Origin: Acidobacteriota bacterium
GTDB taxonomy: Bacteria > Acidobacteriota > Blastocatellia > Pyrinomonadales > Pyrinomonadaceae
Length of the DNA stretch: 64,000 nucleotides
Reading direction: 5' to 3'
Assembly (NCBI GenBank): GCA_025463135.1
Contig: JAOAPY010000008.1
Coordinates: 176,409-240,408 of the forward strand
Below are positions 27,051-35,148 of the stretch, in pieces; the first letter of the stretch is position 1; every line of letters starts with the position of its first letter. The translations under genes and the position numbers were made by a program. A model generated the notes under the pieces. The model saw only the letters and a program-made list of their open reading frames with translations. It searched no databases and was not told the origin of the DNA.

Positions 27051-28334
27051 ATGACAGCAACCGCTAAGAGTGGGACCTCGCTCCCCAGTTATCCACGTCG
27101 CTTCACTGCCTGGAAAAAGCAATGGGAGCGCGACTTTCGCCTGCTTTGGCTGGGCCAAAGTGTGTCGATTCTTGGCGATCAGTTTTATCTCGTGGCCTTG
27201 CCCTGGTTGGTTCTGCGCCTGACCGGCTCAGGGCTCGCGCTGGGGACTGTTTTATTGACGGCTACCGTGACGAAAGTGGCTTTTCAACTCGTCGGCGGTG
27301 CGTTCAGCGACATGGTTTCACAGCGGAAGATGATGATCGCTTCGAGTGCTGTCCGCGGTGTTGTGTGTGCGGTTTTGACCGCGCTGGTACTGCTGGGTAA
27401 GACCCAACTCTGGCACTTGTTCATTATCGCTGCCGTCTTCGGGACAGCGGACGCTTTCTTCATGCCGGCCTTCAAGTCGTTCATCCCGCAAGTGGTAAAG
27501 AAGGAGAATCTGGTCGCTGGAAATTCGCGCTTACATGGGAGCGGTCTGCTGGCTATGTTCATCGGTCCCTCCCTGGCGGGCGTGCTCATCGCCGGTACAG
27601 GGCTGGGCGCCGCGTTTACCGTCGATAGCCTCAGTTTCTTATTTGTGATTGTCTGTCTGGTTCTTATGAAGAGTCAGGCGGTTTCCGTTTCAAAGGTGGA
27701 GCCAACGACCGGGAACAAGGGTCGCCAGCTGTTCGCGTCCATCGGTGAAGGACTGCGATATACCCTGAATGAACCGACAATCCGCGCGCTGGTTGTGATC
27801 ACCGCCGTGACCGAGTTTGCTTTTGCGGGACCTTTTACAGTAGGGCTCGCTTCGTTGGCCAATACTAAATTTGGCGGCGGGGCTACGGCTTTTGGAGCAA
27901 TGCTTTCGGCGCTTGGCGGCGGCCTGGTAGTCGGCACCCTAATCGTCGGAGCAGCGCATGCAAGGTTTAGTTTCGGAAGAAGCGTACTCTCGTTAACGAC
28001 TTCGCTGGGAGTCGGGCTCACCTTGCTTGGCCTGATTCCAAATGTTATTTGGGCCTGCGTAGTGATGGCTCTGATGGGAATCCTCGCCGGGTATCTTCAG
28101 GTGCTTGTAGGAACCTGGTTGCAAACGAAATCGGATCCGCAAATGCGCGGCCGGGTAATGAGCGTGGTTTTGCTTACCGCCTACGGCTTGACTCCGCTTT
28201 CATATCTGCTCACCGGCGTCCTGACTCGCATTAGCGTTTCCTTCATGTTCGTTGTGACCGGCATTTCCTTGCTCATCGCACTCGTGCTTTGTGCTTTCGG
28301 ATCGTCGGGCCGAGCATTAATACATAACAATTGA
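27051..28334 (+). CDS. MFS transporter (EntS-like DHA3 family)
   Basis: 427-aa integral membrane protein with about 12 hydrophobic helices. The N-terminus FRLLWLGQSVSILGDQFYLVALPWLV is the DHA3/MFS_3 signature seen in enterobactin exporter EntS and macrolide exporter Mef. GGAFSDMVSQRKMMIASSAVRG is the conserved loop 2-3. The frame is open back to 26847, but the ATG at 27051 begins the natural cytoplasmic N-tail. It likely exports a small hydrophobic compound by proton exchange; the substrate is unknown. Confidence 0.88.
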   Translation: MTATAKSGTSLPSYPRRFTAWKKQWERDFRLLWLGQSVSILGDQFYLVALPWLVLRLTGSGLALGTVLLTATVTKVAFQLVGGAFSDMVSQRKMMIASSAVRGVVCAVLTALVLLGKTQLWHLFIIAAVFGTADAFFMPAFKSFIPQVVKKENLVAGNSRLHGSGLLAMFIGPSLAGVLIAGTGLGAAFTVDSLSFLFVIVCLVLMKSQAVSVSKVEPTTGNKGRQLFASIGEGLRYTLNEPTIRALVVITAVTEFAFAGPFTVGLASLANTKFGGGATAFGAMLSALGGGLVVGTLIVGAAHARFSFGRSVLSLTTSLGVGLTLLGLIPNVIWACVVMALMGILAGYLQVLVGTWLQTKSDPQMRGRVMSVVLLTAYGLTPLSYLLTGVLTRISVSFMFVVTGISLLIALVLCAFGSSGRALIHNN

Positions 28335-28844
28335 TTTAGACAATCGCCGAACGCTCGAATTCACGTCAACGCCGGGGGTGTTCTCGCGTTTAGAATAAAG
28401 ACTTAGTCGGGCCCCAAGGGCTTTCTATGCTAAGCCGATCGCTGCATCGGGGATGGTTGGATGGTTGGGTACTGGATATCCAACTGCCACACCTGTATCC
28501 ACTTCACTTTTTTTCGGCCCTGCTCGGCCCAGCAAGGTTGCTTATGTTGGTCTATCTCCAAATAGAGCGGTGGTGGATCATACCTGCGACGCCAAGTTGC
28601 ATATCTGCTAACCACTTTCTGTCTTAGCTGGCTGGGTTTGGTGATTCATCTGGTTAATGATGTAAGTAACCCTGTGTCAGCACTTGGAGGGTAAGTTTGT
28701 AATGAAGATTGCTGTGGCACAATGATTGATAACAAACCAAGTGAAACGTTGGTAAATCAATCGTCGACTTGCCGGGGCAGAGAACAATGGATCCTTTGGC
28801 AGACGACTCCTTAGTAATAACCGTTCGAGCCCCAGGAGAAACAA
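28335..28844. other. Gene-poor stretch
   Basis: 510 bp between the MFS gene and the 9-residue-repeat gene. An open frame at 28427-28627 has no ribosome-binding site or protein-like composition, and I do not call it. A TGGCACAATGATTGAT sequence at 28715-28730 resembles a sigma-54 promoter with one changed base in the -12 GC. Confidence 0.5.
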
Positions 28845-29003
28845 ATGAACACCTCAATCAACACCCCCCTTCGCGGAATCATCCTCGGCGACTACATCCG
28901 TGGAGTTGTGCTTGGCGACTATTGTCGCGGAATCGTATTAGGTGATTTTTGCCGTGGAATTCTTGTCGGCGACTACACGCGCGGAGTTGTACTCGGCGAC
29001 TAA
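28845..29003 (+). CDS. Small protein made of five 9-residue RG-hydrophobic-LGD repeats
   Basis: 52-aa protein, not in any family I recognise. After MNTSINTPL it is five tandem copies of a 9-residue unit: RGIILGDYI, RGVVLGDYC, RGIVLGDFC, RGILVGDYT, RGVVLGD. AGGAG lies 6 nt before the ATG. The 27-nt units differ mostly at third codon positions (CGC/CGT, GGC/GGT, GAC/GAT, CTC/CTT/TTA) while the residues stay constant. That implies selection on the protein rather than a DNA repeat. Regular alternation suggests stacked beta turns (solenoid or amyloid-like) or a peptide precursor. A hairpin at 29091-29120 probably ends the transcript. Confidence 0.72.
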   Translation: MNTSINTPLRGIILGDYIRGVVLGDYCRGIVLGDFCRGILVGDYTRGVVLGD

Positions 29004-29090
29004 TCGAGCCATCAGCTCCAGAACCTTCGCTTTCGATTAGCACCTGGGGATCGGTCGAAGTTTTAAAGCTAAGATGTTGCGTGAGTTTGG

Positions 29091-29120
29091 TCGGGGAAGC
29101 GGTTAAGATCGCTTCCCCGA
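29091..29120 (+). terminator. Probable terminator hairpin after the repeat-protein gene
   Basis: TCGGGGAAGCG (29091-29101) pairs perfectly with CGCTTCCCCGA (29110-29120) around an 8-nt loop, 88 nt after the stop. It is followed by TTCC rather than a true T-run, so termination may be weak or factor-assisted. Confidence 0.55.
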
Positions 29121-29395
29121 TTCCATCTGTGGTTCCCCGGTTTCAATTCAGGCAATACGATCTCTAAACTCTAAAAGATGAACCGACTCTTCCGTCCAGG
29201 GACGTTTTATTAACTTAATCGTCTCCGCCTGTTTTAAAAAACCCGCCCGGAATTCTCTGGTAAATAAAGTAAGCAAAATAGACATTACCCTGGTGGCAGC
29301 GAATGGGTAGCGCCCTAATATTTGAATTTCATCCCCCTCTCCGCAGGGGGAGAGGGATTAGGCGAGAGGTAGCAGGCCTGTATTCAGCGCCTGGA

Positions 29396-29888
29396 TACTG
29401 GTGCAGTTTGATGGAAAGTGAAAATCCAATAACTATACAGAACCGGGAGCGGTACGGCTCCCGGTACTGACCTCATTACTCAACTCGCACCTCTTCGAAG
29501 GCAATGAGGTCAGTACCACCACGCGGGTCGTGAGGTCCGTCGGATCGGCAGTATGAGGTCAGTACCACCACGCGGTAGCGGGTGGGTCTGCCCCCAACAA
29601 GATCGCTGGGCACAACCAGATCCTCTCGGCGTTATAGCTGCTCCATCACTTACCCACCCGCTACCGCGAGGTGGTACTGACTTCATGACACGGTAGTCGG
29701 AGTTTCCACACAGTCTCGGGTAGCGGCCGGATCCTTCACTCAAGCAGGCGTTGGTAAAAAAGAATCATGATGATTGAAGCATCCGGTCGCATCCACCACC
29801 CCAGCCGGGCTGCCCGGCCGGGGACCCCGGCCCGCTCCCGGTTCTGTATAGCTATTGCATTTTCACTTTCCATCAAACTGCACCAGTA
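29396..29888. mobile_element. 493-bp non-coding element with 57-bp terminal inverted repeats (MITE-like)
   Basis: The left end at 29396-29452 and right end at 29832-29888 are inverted repeats matching at 55 of 57 positions. They begin TACTGGTGCAGTTTGATGG and end inside ACCGGGAGCGG. The interior holds nested repeats. A 35-bp unit at 29553-29587 recurs inverted at 29652-29686 with two differences. A shorter direct copy lies at 29504-29526. GTACTGACCTCATT (29464-29477) is inverted at 29503-29516. No transposase frame is present, so it would be non-autonomous. The interval 29004-29395 before it has only the terminator above and a CCCCCTCTCC/GGGGGAGAGGG hairpin near 29331. Confidence 0.7.
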
Positions 29889-29906
29889 CCTGAGGTCGGC
29901 GACTTG

Positions 29907-29935
29907 TTGACTTTCCCCGCGATTGGGCATATTTT
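29907..29935 (+). promoter_or_regulatory. Sigma-70-type promoter of the eCIS activator gene
   Basis: TTGACT (29907-29912), a 17-bp spacer and TATTTT (29930-29935) form a good vegetative promoter. It starts 19 bp outside the right end of the inverted-repeat element and gives a leader of about 137 nt before the activator start at 30079. Confidence 0.5.
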
Positions 29936-30078
29936 CTCGCTCGTTGTTAGGCGATTCAATTTCTCACGGGATCGTTGGGCACGTGCCAGGTTCGACGTTG
30001 CCCCGCCTCGTCTAAATCCAATCGTCAGCGCACTCGTCGCTTCTGCCCTCAGGCTCGTTACGCAAAGCAAGGTAGATC

Positions 30079-31485
30079 ATGAAATCTCAAAAGGTCCTTC
30101 TGTTCGGTCTCGATACCGCAGGCGGAGTAATCAGCGACCTGCAGACTACCCTGGAACCTCACTTCAATCTGTTCGTTCAATCGCAGGATGAGCGTATGGA
30201 GGATAGCAGCGCAGGATTCTTAAGTGCGCGGCTGGAGGAATGCATCCATGAAACGGATCCAAGTCTGGTCTTTCTTATCCTTGCGCCTCACCAACTAAGG
30301 GAAACTACAGCTTCACTGGCATCGGCCAGGAACTTCAACGTGCCCATTATTGTGGTGGTTGAAGCGTGCGATGCGGACCAATTATTTGCATTGGTAAGCG
30401 CGGGCGTTGCGGACTTCATCGTGCCACCGTTAAGCGCGGCGAATATTCTGCCGCGCGCCTGGCGATTACTAAAGGACAATCAGCCCTTAAAGGAAGTAAG
30501 AGATCAGCCTGGGAAAGAGCTTGGCGTGAAACGCCTGGTTGGCCGGAGTCCTGCTTTCGTTACACAGGTCGAGAACATTCCCGCGATTGCGAAATGCGAA
30601 GCGAACGTATTAATTGTTGGGGAAACAGGTACTGGTAAAGAGCTGTACGCACGCGGAATACACTACTGCAGCCCGCGCGCGGGAAAACCTTTCATGCCCG
30701 TCAACTGCGGGGCTATACCCGTCGATCTGGTCGAGAATGAACTCTTTGGTCATGAACGCGGTGCCTTCACCAGCGCTTCCAATCTTCAAGCCGGACTTAT
30801 TGCAGAGGCCAACGGGGGAACGCTATTTCTGGATGAGATTGACTGCCTTCCGATTATGGCGCAAGTGAAGTTGCTGCGATTCCTGCAAGAGAAAGAGTAT
30901 CGCCCCCTGGGTTCGGCGCGGATGCGACAGGCCAATGTTCGCATCGTTGCGGCGAGCAACCTTGATCTGCAGGAGGCAGTCGGAAATGGTCGAGTGCGGC
31001 AGGATCTTTTTTACCGATTGAATGTTATTTCGCTCGTGCTGCCCCCGCTGCGCGAACGTCGCGAAGATATTCCGCTCCTGGCGCGTCACTTTCTGGATAA
31101 GTACTCGACGGAATTCAATAAGCAGACTATCGACCTGGCTCCTGACGCCTTGAATTCACTCATGGTCCACAGTTGGCCTGGGAACGTACGTGAGTTGGAA
31201 CACGTTATCGAACGTGCGATTGTGCTGTGTCAGGGTCCGGTTATTCGTAGCGGTGATCTCGCTATTTCCACCTCACAATTCACTGGAGTCCGCGAATCCC
31301 TGCAACAGGCCAAGGCCAAGGAGATCGCGCGCTTTGAGAAGAATTATATTCAGGGACTCCTGTCTGCTTGCAAAGGAAATATTACGAAGGCCGCCGAAGT
31401 GGCCCAGAAAAACCGCCGCGCCTTCTGGCAACTCATTCAAAAACATGAAATCAATGTAGGAACATTTAAGTCGACTCGGTCCTGA
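30079..31485 (+). CDS. Sigma-54-dependent activator with degenerate receiver domain
   Basis: 468-aa NtrC-type enhancer-binding protein. Residues 1-135 resemble a response-regulator receiver, but the phospho-acceptor strand reads SLVFLILAP with no Asp. The AAA+ domain has Walker A GETGTGKE (near 181), the sigma-54-contact loop as GAFTSA instead of GAFTGA (near 227) and Walker B GGTLFLDEID (near 252). A Fis-type HTH ends the protein (about 425-462). It lies just upstream of a -24/-12 promoter and the eCIS genes. It probably turns that operon on, likely controlled by protein level or a partner rather than phosphorylation. Confidence 0.9.
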   Translation: MKSQKVLLFGLDTAGGVISDLQTTLEPHFNLFVQSQDERMEDSSAGFLSARLEECIHETDPSLVFLILAPHQLRETTASLASARNFNVPIIVVVEACDADQLFALVSAGVADFIVPPLSAANILPRAWRLLKDNQPLKEVRDQPGKELGVKRLVGRSPAFVTQVENIPAIAKCEANVLIVGETGTGKELYARGIHYCSPRAGKPFMPVNCGAIPVDLVENELFGHERGAFTSASNLQAGLIAEANGGTLFLDEIDCLPIMAQVKLLRFLQEKEYRPLGSARMRQANVRIVAASNLDLQEAVGNGRVRQDLFYRLNVISLVLPPLRERREDIPLLARHFLDKYSTEFNKQTIDLAPDALNSLMVHSWPGNVRELEHVIERAIVLCQGPVIRSGDLAISTSQFTGVRESLQQAKAKEIARFEKNYIQGLLSACKGNITKAAEVAQKNRRAFWQLIQKHEINVGTFKSTRS

Positions 31486-31630
31486 CGTTCAGGACATTTC
31501 CCCTCACTGGCAGGACATTCTTACGTCTCACCATGACAAACGTGTCCTACCGTGTTCGCTGCACGGTGGACTAGTTCGCAACCCGTTTTACGCTTACCAC
31601 CACTTCCTACCTGGACAAAAATGTCCTGCC
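31479..31630. promoter_or_regulatory. Upstream activator region with four GGCAGGACA-like sites
   Basis: Four copies of a GGCAGGACAT-like motif cluster here: TCAGGACATTTC at 31489-31500 (with its inverse forming GTCCTGA-CGT-TCAGGAC, 31479-31495), GGCAGGACATTC at 31509-31520, inverted TGTCCTACC at 31543-31551, and inverted ATGTCCTGCC at 31621-31630 (inside GGACAAAAATGTCC). They lie about 50-200 bp upstream of the -24/-12 promoter, the usual place for enhancer sites of NtrC-type activators. The activator gene ends within the first palindrome. Confidence 0.65.
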
Positions 31631-31680
31631 ATTTGCCGGGTCCATTGCAAAGAAGCCCCACGAAATATTCAAAAGATTGT

Positions 31681-31696
31681 TGGCTCGCCGTTTGCT
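31681..31696 (+). promoter_or_regulatory. Sigma-54 (-24/-12) promoter of the eCIS operon
   Basis: TGGCTCG-CCGT-TTGCT matches the consensus TGGCACG-N4-TTGCW at all but one base, with the required GG-N10-GC spacing (GG 31682-31683, GC 31694-31695). Transcription should start near 31707, just before the small gene at 31724. Confidence 0.7.
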
Positions 31697-31723
31697 CGTT
31701 AGTTCCCGCCGCCAAAGTGGGAA

Positions 31724-31960
31724 ATGGTCATGAACGAACGCAGACGATCGCGCGTTGCTCAAGGGATCCTGGACTACTTGCGGGAGCATCCAGAGGCTCA
31801 AGACACGCTTGCGGGAATCGCCGAATGGTGGTTCCCCGAACAGGAGGTCAGGAACAGCACCGCGACTGTTAAAGAAGCGCTCGACGAGCTCGTGGCGGCG
31901 GGCTTGATTAGTGAGCACAGAGGAAAAGATGAACAGATTTCATATCGAATGACTCGGTAA
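31724..31960 (+). CDS. Small winged-helix-like protein at the head of the eCIS operon
   Basis: 78-aa basic/acidic helical protein. The pattern ILDYLREHPEAQDTLAGIAEWWF...TVKEALDELVAAGLISEHRGKDEQISYRM looks like a small winged helix: three helices, then a wing, as in MarR/PadR-like DNA-binding folds. It is the first gene after the sigma-54 promoter. The ATG at 31724 or the one at 31730 could be used; GGGA upstream fits the second slightly better. It may modulate eCIS expression. The assignment rests on pattern only. Confidence 0.55.
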   Translation: MVMNERRRSRVAQGILDYLREHPEAQDTLAGIAEWWFPEQEVRNSTATVKEALDELVAAGLISEHRGKDEQISYRMTR

Positions 31961-32040
31961 TGGCGGCGATGCGCGGAGAACTCCCGGACGCACCAACGCC
32001 GATGTGACAATGATCAGCATGTCGCTACTTTAGTACCGTG

Positions 32041-32068
32041 TTGGTAGACAATCAAATGGTCATACAAT
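32041..32068 (+). promoter_or_regulatory. Second possible promoter before the sheath gene
   Basis: TTGGTA (32041-32046), a 16-bp spacer and TACAAT (32063-32068) resemble a sigma-70-type promoter, 84 bp upstream of the sheath start. It could give basal expression independent of sigma-54. Confidence 0.4.
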
Positions 32069-32151
32069 GATTTAGAAACCTATGCAGTGCCTTAATCGAT
32101 AATCGATGATTCCACTCTGCTGAAGCCGTAAAAACTGAAGGAGGAAGCCTG

Positions 32152-33801
32152 ATGCCAGTCACTCTTAGTTATCCCGGTGTCTATGTAGAAGAAGTCCCCA
32201 GCGGTGTACATACGATCACCGGCGTTCCTACTTCTACTACAGCTTTCATTGGACGCGCCGCCCGCGGTGACGTCGATGAAGCCACGACGATTAATAGCTT
32301 TGGCGACTACGAACGAAACTTCGGCGGACTGTCGCTGCTGAGTCCCATGAGCTATGCCGTGAAGGATTTCTATCTGAACGGCGGCAGCCAGGCGATCATT
32401 GTCCGGGTTGAAAGCGGTGCCCAAACCGCGCGCGCCGTGCTGCCGTCTGCCACCGTAAGTCCTGCATCAACCAATCCTCCAGGCGACAACCTGTGGCTCG
32501 ATGCCGCCAGCCCTGGGTCATGGGGTAACAATCTCAGCGTCCTCATAGATCACAACACTAAGGATAAGGGTACGAGCGGCGCCGACCCGACGCTTTTCAA
32601 TGTGACTATCCTGGAGACCGATCCCATCAAGAAACAGGTAGTGGCCAGCGAAAAATTCTTGAATGTGTCGGTGAGTACGACCAACCCGCGCTTTGTAGCC
32701 AAGGTGTTGGCACAACTCTCGAGCTTCATGCGCGTACCCAAAGACCCCAATAATGCCGCGGCTTACCTGATTCCCAGTGGACGGCCCAATGAAACTCTGG
32801 CGGTTGCCAGTCCTCCGGTAAGTCCACCGGCAGCGGCTAAAGCAACTGCGGTCCCGGCGTCTGGGGGCGATGACGGGAATGAAGTCGGTGCAGGTCAATT
32901 CGTCGGTGTCGGCATGGAGGACTCGAAGCGTGGGTTGTACGCCCTCGCCAAGGCAGATCTCTTCAACCTGCTGTGCATACCTCCTTTCTCATTTACGAAG
33001 GATGTAACAATCCCGTTGGTGGGTGAAGCTGTGGCGTATTGCCAACGGCGGCGAGCAATGATGATCGTTGATCCTCCAAGCGGTTGGACCACCAAGAAGA
33101 CCGCCCGGGATCAATTCTCAGACTCGACTCAGGACTTTGTCGGAACACGCAGCAACTACGCCGCCATTTTCTTTCCGCGGCTGAGACAGCCGAATCCGCT
33201 TCATGATAACCAGGTCGAAGACTTCGCGCCCTGCGGCGCTATCGCCGGTGTCTTTTCGCGAACCGATGCGCAACGCGGTGTGTGGAAAGCTCCAGCCGGT
33301 CTCGAAGCGTCGCTGGTGGGCGTCCCGCAACTCAGTGTATCGCTGACCGATGAAGAGAACGGCGAACTGAATCCGCTGGGACTCAATTGTCTGCGGGCAT
33401 TCCCAATCTTTGGCCGCGTTGTTTGGGGAGCGCGGACCATGGAAGGGGCGGACCAACGAGCGTCTGAGTGGAAGTACGTCCCCGTACGCCGCACCGCCCT
33501 CTACATCGAAGAAAGCCTCTATCGCGGAACGAAGTGGGTGGTATTTGAGCCGAACGACGAGCCCCTCTGGGCACAGATTCGACTGAATGTCGGCGCGTTT
33601 ATGCACGACCTGTTTCGACAGAACGCATTTCAGGGGCAAACACCACGGGCGGCTTATTTCGTCAAGTGTGACAAAGAAACCACGACCCAAAACGACATCG
33701 ATCACGGCGTGGTGAATATCCTGGTTGGATTTGCCCCGCTCAAACCGGCGGAGTTTGTGGTCTTAAGGATTCAACAGATGGCCGGCCAGATCGAAACTTA
33801 A
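32152..33801 (+). CDS. Contractile sheath protein of the eCIS
   Basis: 549-aa phage tail sheath family protein. The N-terminus SYPGVYVEEVPSGVHTITGVPTSTTAFIGRA is the classic sheath start. The C-terminal domain (RTALYIEESLYRGTKWVVFEPNDEPLWAQI) forms the inner sheath mesh. A Pro/Ala/Gly insertion lies near residues 220-250 (ASPPVSPPAAAK...SGGDDGNE). AGGAGG precedes the ATG. In Afp/PVC-type particles the sheath contracts to drive the tube out. Only one sheath gene is present here, unlike the three of Afp. Confidence 0.96.
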   Translation: MPVTLSYPGVYVEEVPSGVHTITGVPTSTTAFIGRAARGDVDEATTINSFGDYERNFGGLSLLSPMSYAVKDFYLNGGSQAIIVRVESGAQTARAVLPSATVSPASTNPPGDNLWLDAASPGSWGNNLSVLIDHNTKDKGTSGADPTLFNVTILETDPIKKQVVASEKFLNVSVSTTNPRFVAKVLAQLSSFMRVPKDPNNAAAYLIPSGRPNETLAVASPPVSPPAAAKATAVPASGGDDGNEVGAGQFVGVGMEDSKRGLYALAKADLFNLLCIPPFSFTKDVTIPLVGEAVAYCQRRRAMMIVDPPSGWTTKKTARDQFSDSTQDFVGTRSNYAAIFFPRLRQPNPLHDNQVEDFAPCGAIAGVFSRTDAQRGVWKAPAGLEASLVGVPQLSVSLTDEENGELNPLGLNCLRAFPIFGRVVWGARTMEGADQRASEWKYVPVRRTALYIEESLYRGTKWVVFEPNDEPLWAQIRLNVGAFMHDLFRQNAFQGQTPRAAYFVKCDKETTTQNDIDHGVVNILVGFAPLKPAEFVVLRIQQMAGQIET

Positions 33802-33879
33802 TCGGAAGTCCGCATCAAGCTTGCCAAAGGCGCATCAGAAGGCGGCGGCTAAGCCGTTCGGGCAAAGAAGGAGGACGCG

Positions 33880-34407
33880 ATGGCTCAATTCAGTGTCAAT
33901 GCACAACGATTCGATCCCTACAAGAACTTCAAGTTTCGCGTTAAGTGGGATGGGAAGTACGTGGCCGGGGTTAGCAAAGTCGGCGGCTTCAAAAAGACTA
34001 CCGAGGTAGTCAAGCATCGCGAGGGCGGCGATCCCAGCAGCAGTCGCAAATCGCCGGGACGCACCGAATTTGAAGCCATCACGCTTGATCGAGGCGTGAC
34101 TCACGACACTGAGTTTGAGAAGTGGGCCAACAAGGTCTGGAACTTCGGCGCGGGCCTGGGCGCCGAAGTCTCTCTGAAAGACTTTCGCAAAGACATCATC
34201 ATCGACCTCTACAACGAAGCCGGCCAACTGGCGATCTCTTATAAAGTCTACCGCTGTTGGGTGTCAGAGTTTCAAGCACTCCCCGATCTGGATGCGAATG
34301 CGAACGCCGTTGCGATTCAGCATTTGAAGCTGGAGAACGAAGGATGGGAGCGTGACTATTCGGTGACGGAACCAACCGAGCCCTCCTTCACGGAGCCGCC
34401 CGTCTAG
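33880..34407 (+). CDS. eCIS inner tube protein (gp19 family)
   Basis: 175-aa T4 gp19/Afp1-type tube protein: FRVKWDGKYVAGVSKVGGFKKTTEVVKHREGGDPSS near the N-terminus and SYKVYRCWVSEFQALPDLDANANAVAIQHLKLENEGWERD at the C-terminus are hallmark segments. AAGGAGG precedes the ATG. Stacked hexamers of this protein form the channel through which cargo passes. It is the only tube protein of this class in the cluster. Confidence 0.96.
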   Translation: MAQFSVNAQRFDPYKNFKFRVKWDGKYVAGVSKVGGFKKTTEVVKHREGGDPSSSRKSPGRTEFEAITLDRGVTHDTEFEKWANKVWNFGAGLGAEVSLKDFRKDIIIDLYNEAGQLAISYKVYRCWVSEFQALPDLDANANAVAIQHLKLENEGWERDYSVTEPTEPSFTEPPV

Positions 34408-34413
34408 TCACTT

Positions 34414-35148
34414 ATGCATCCGCTTTCAGCTGCTCAACTGTTAGACGCATGGGAAAGAGGCTTATCTGAACCTGTGTACAGACGAGCACTGCCCCTGCTC
34501 GCTGCAGCGTCTGTCGAATCTTCCATTGACGTGGTCGCCGGCTTGAGCATTGGCGCACGTGATCAGTCGTTGTTAACACTGCGAGAGTGGACCTTCGGCT
34601 CACAACTCGCCAGTGTTGCCAACTGTTCCGCCTGCGGCGAGCGACTTGAATGGACAGTTGACACCGCACATTTGCGCGCATCGCAAGCACCGGCACTGCC
34701 CGGTGACATCTCGTTCGAGGCAGACGGGTACAGCATTAGTTTCAGGGTACCGAACAGCCTGGACCTGGGAGCTGTCGCTGACACAGAAGATGCCGCCCTC
34801 GCTTCACGGGTTTTACTTGAACGGTGCGTGATAGCGGCCCAACACGATGGTCGCGAAATAACAGCCGGCCACTTGCCTGACTCTGTCGCTGAAATAATCG
34901 CCCAGCGTATGGCTGAGGCTGATCCTCAAGGGGACATTCAGATCGATCTTGCTTGTCCAACTTGCGGGCACCGCTGGCGCGCGTTGTTTGATATTGAGTC
35001 TTTCTTCTGGAGCGAAATCAATGCCTGGGCGCAGCGAGTTTTGTCGGAAGTTCACTTACTCGCCTGTGCCTATGGATGGCGTGAATCAGACATCCTGAGC
35101 CTTACACCGTGGCGGCGTCAGTTCTATCTGGGTTTGGTTAGTGGATGA
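34414..35148 (+). CDS. Zn-ribbon baseplate/chaperone-like eCIS protein
   Basis: 244-aa protein with two CxxC pairs, NCSACGE (near residue 73) and CPTCGH (near 181), likely one composite zinc ribbon. The C-terminus EVHLLACAYGWRESDILSLTPWRRQFYLGLV resembles the end of T4 gp26/gp51-like baseplate hub proteins found after the tube gene in phage-tail and eCIS operons. It starts 7 nt after the tube stop. The assignment is by context and C-terminal motif; it may be a tail-assembly factor rather than a particle component. Confidence 0.6.
   Translation: MHPLSAAQLLDAWERGLSEPVYRRALPLLAAASVESSIDVVAGLSIGARDQSLLTLREWTFGSQLASVANCSACGERLEWTVDTAHLRASQAPALPGDISFEADGYSISFRVPNSLDLGAVADTEDAALASRVLLERCVIAAQHDGREITAGHLPDSVAEIIAQRMAEADPQGDIQIDLACPTCGHRWRALFDIESFFWSEINAWAQRVLSEVHLLACAYGWRESDILSLTPWRRQFYLGLVSG

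Noticed and set aside
28427..28627. 66-residue open frame downstream of the MFS gene
   Set aside because: No ribosome-binding site, Trp/Leu/His-rich composition unlike a real protein here, and an equally open frame on the other strand.
29331..29360. CCCCCTCTCC/GGGGGAGAGG hairpin as a terminator
   Set aside because: No gene ends close upstream and no T-run follows; this word is a common scattered genomic repeat. Mentioned only as a repeat.
29510..29930. Short open frames inside the inverted-repeat element
   Set aside because: They are made of the nested repeats, lack ribosome-binding sites and have low-complexity composition.
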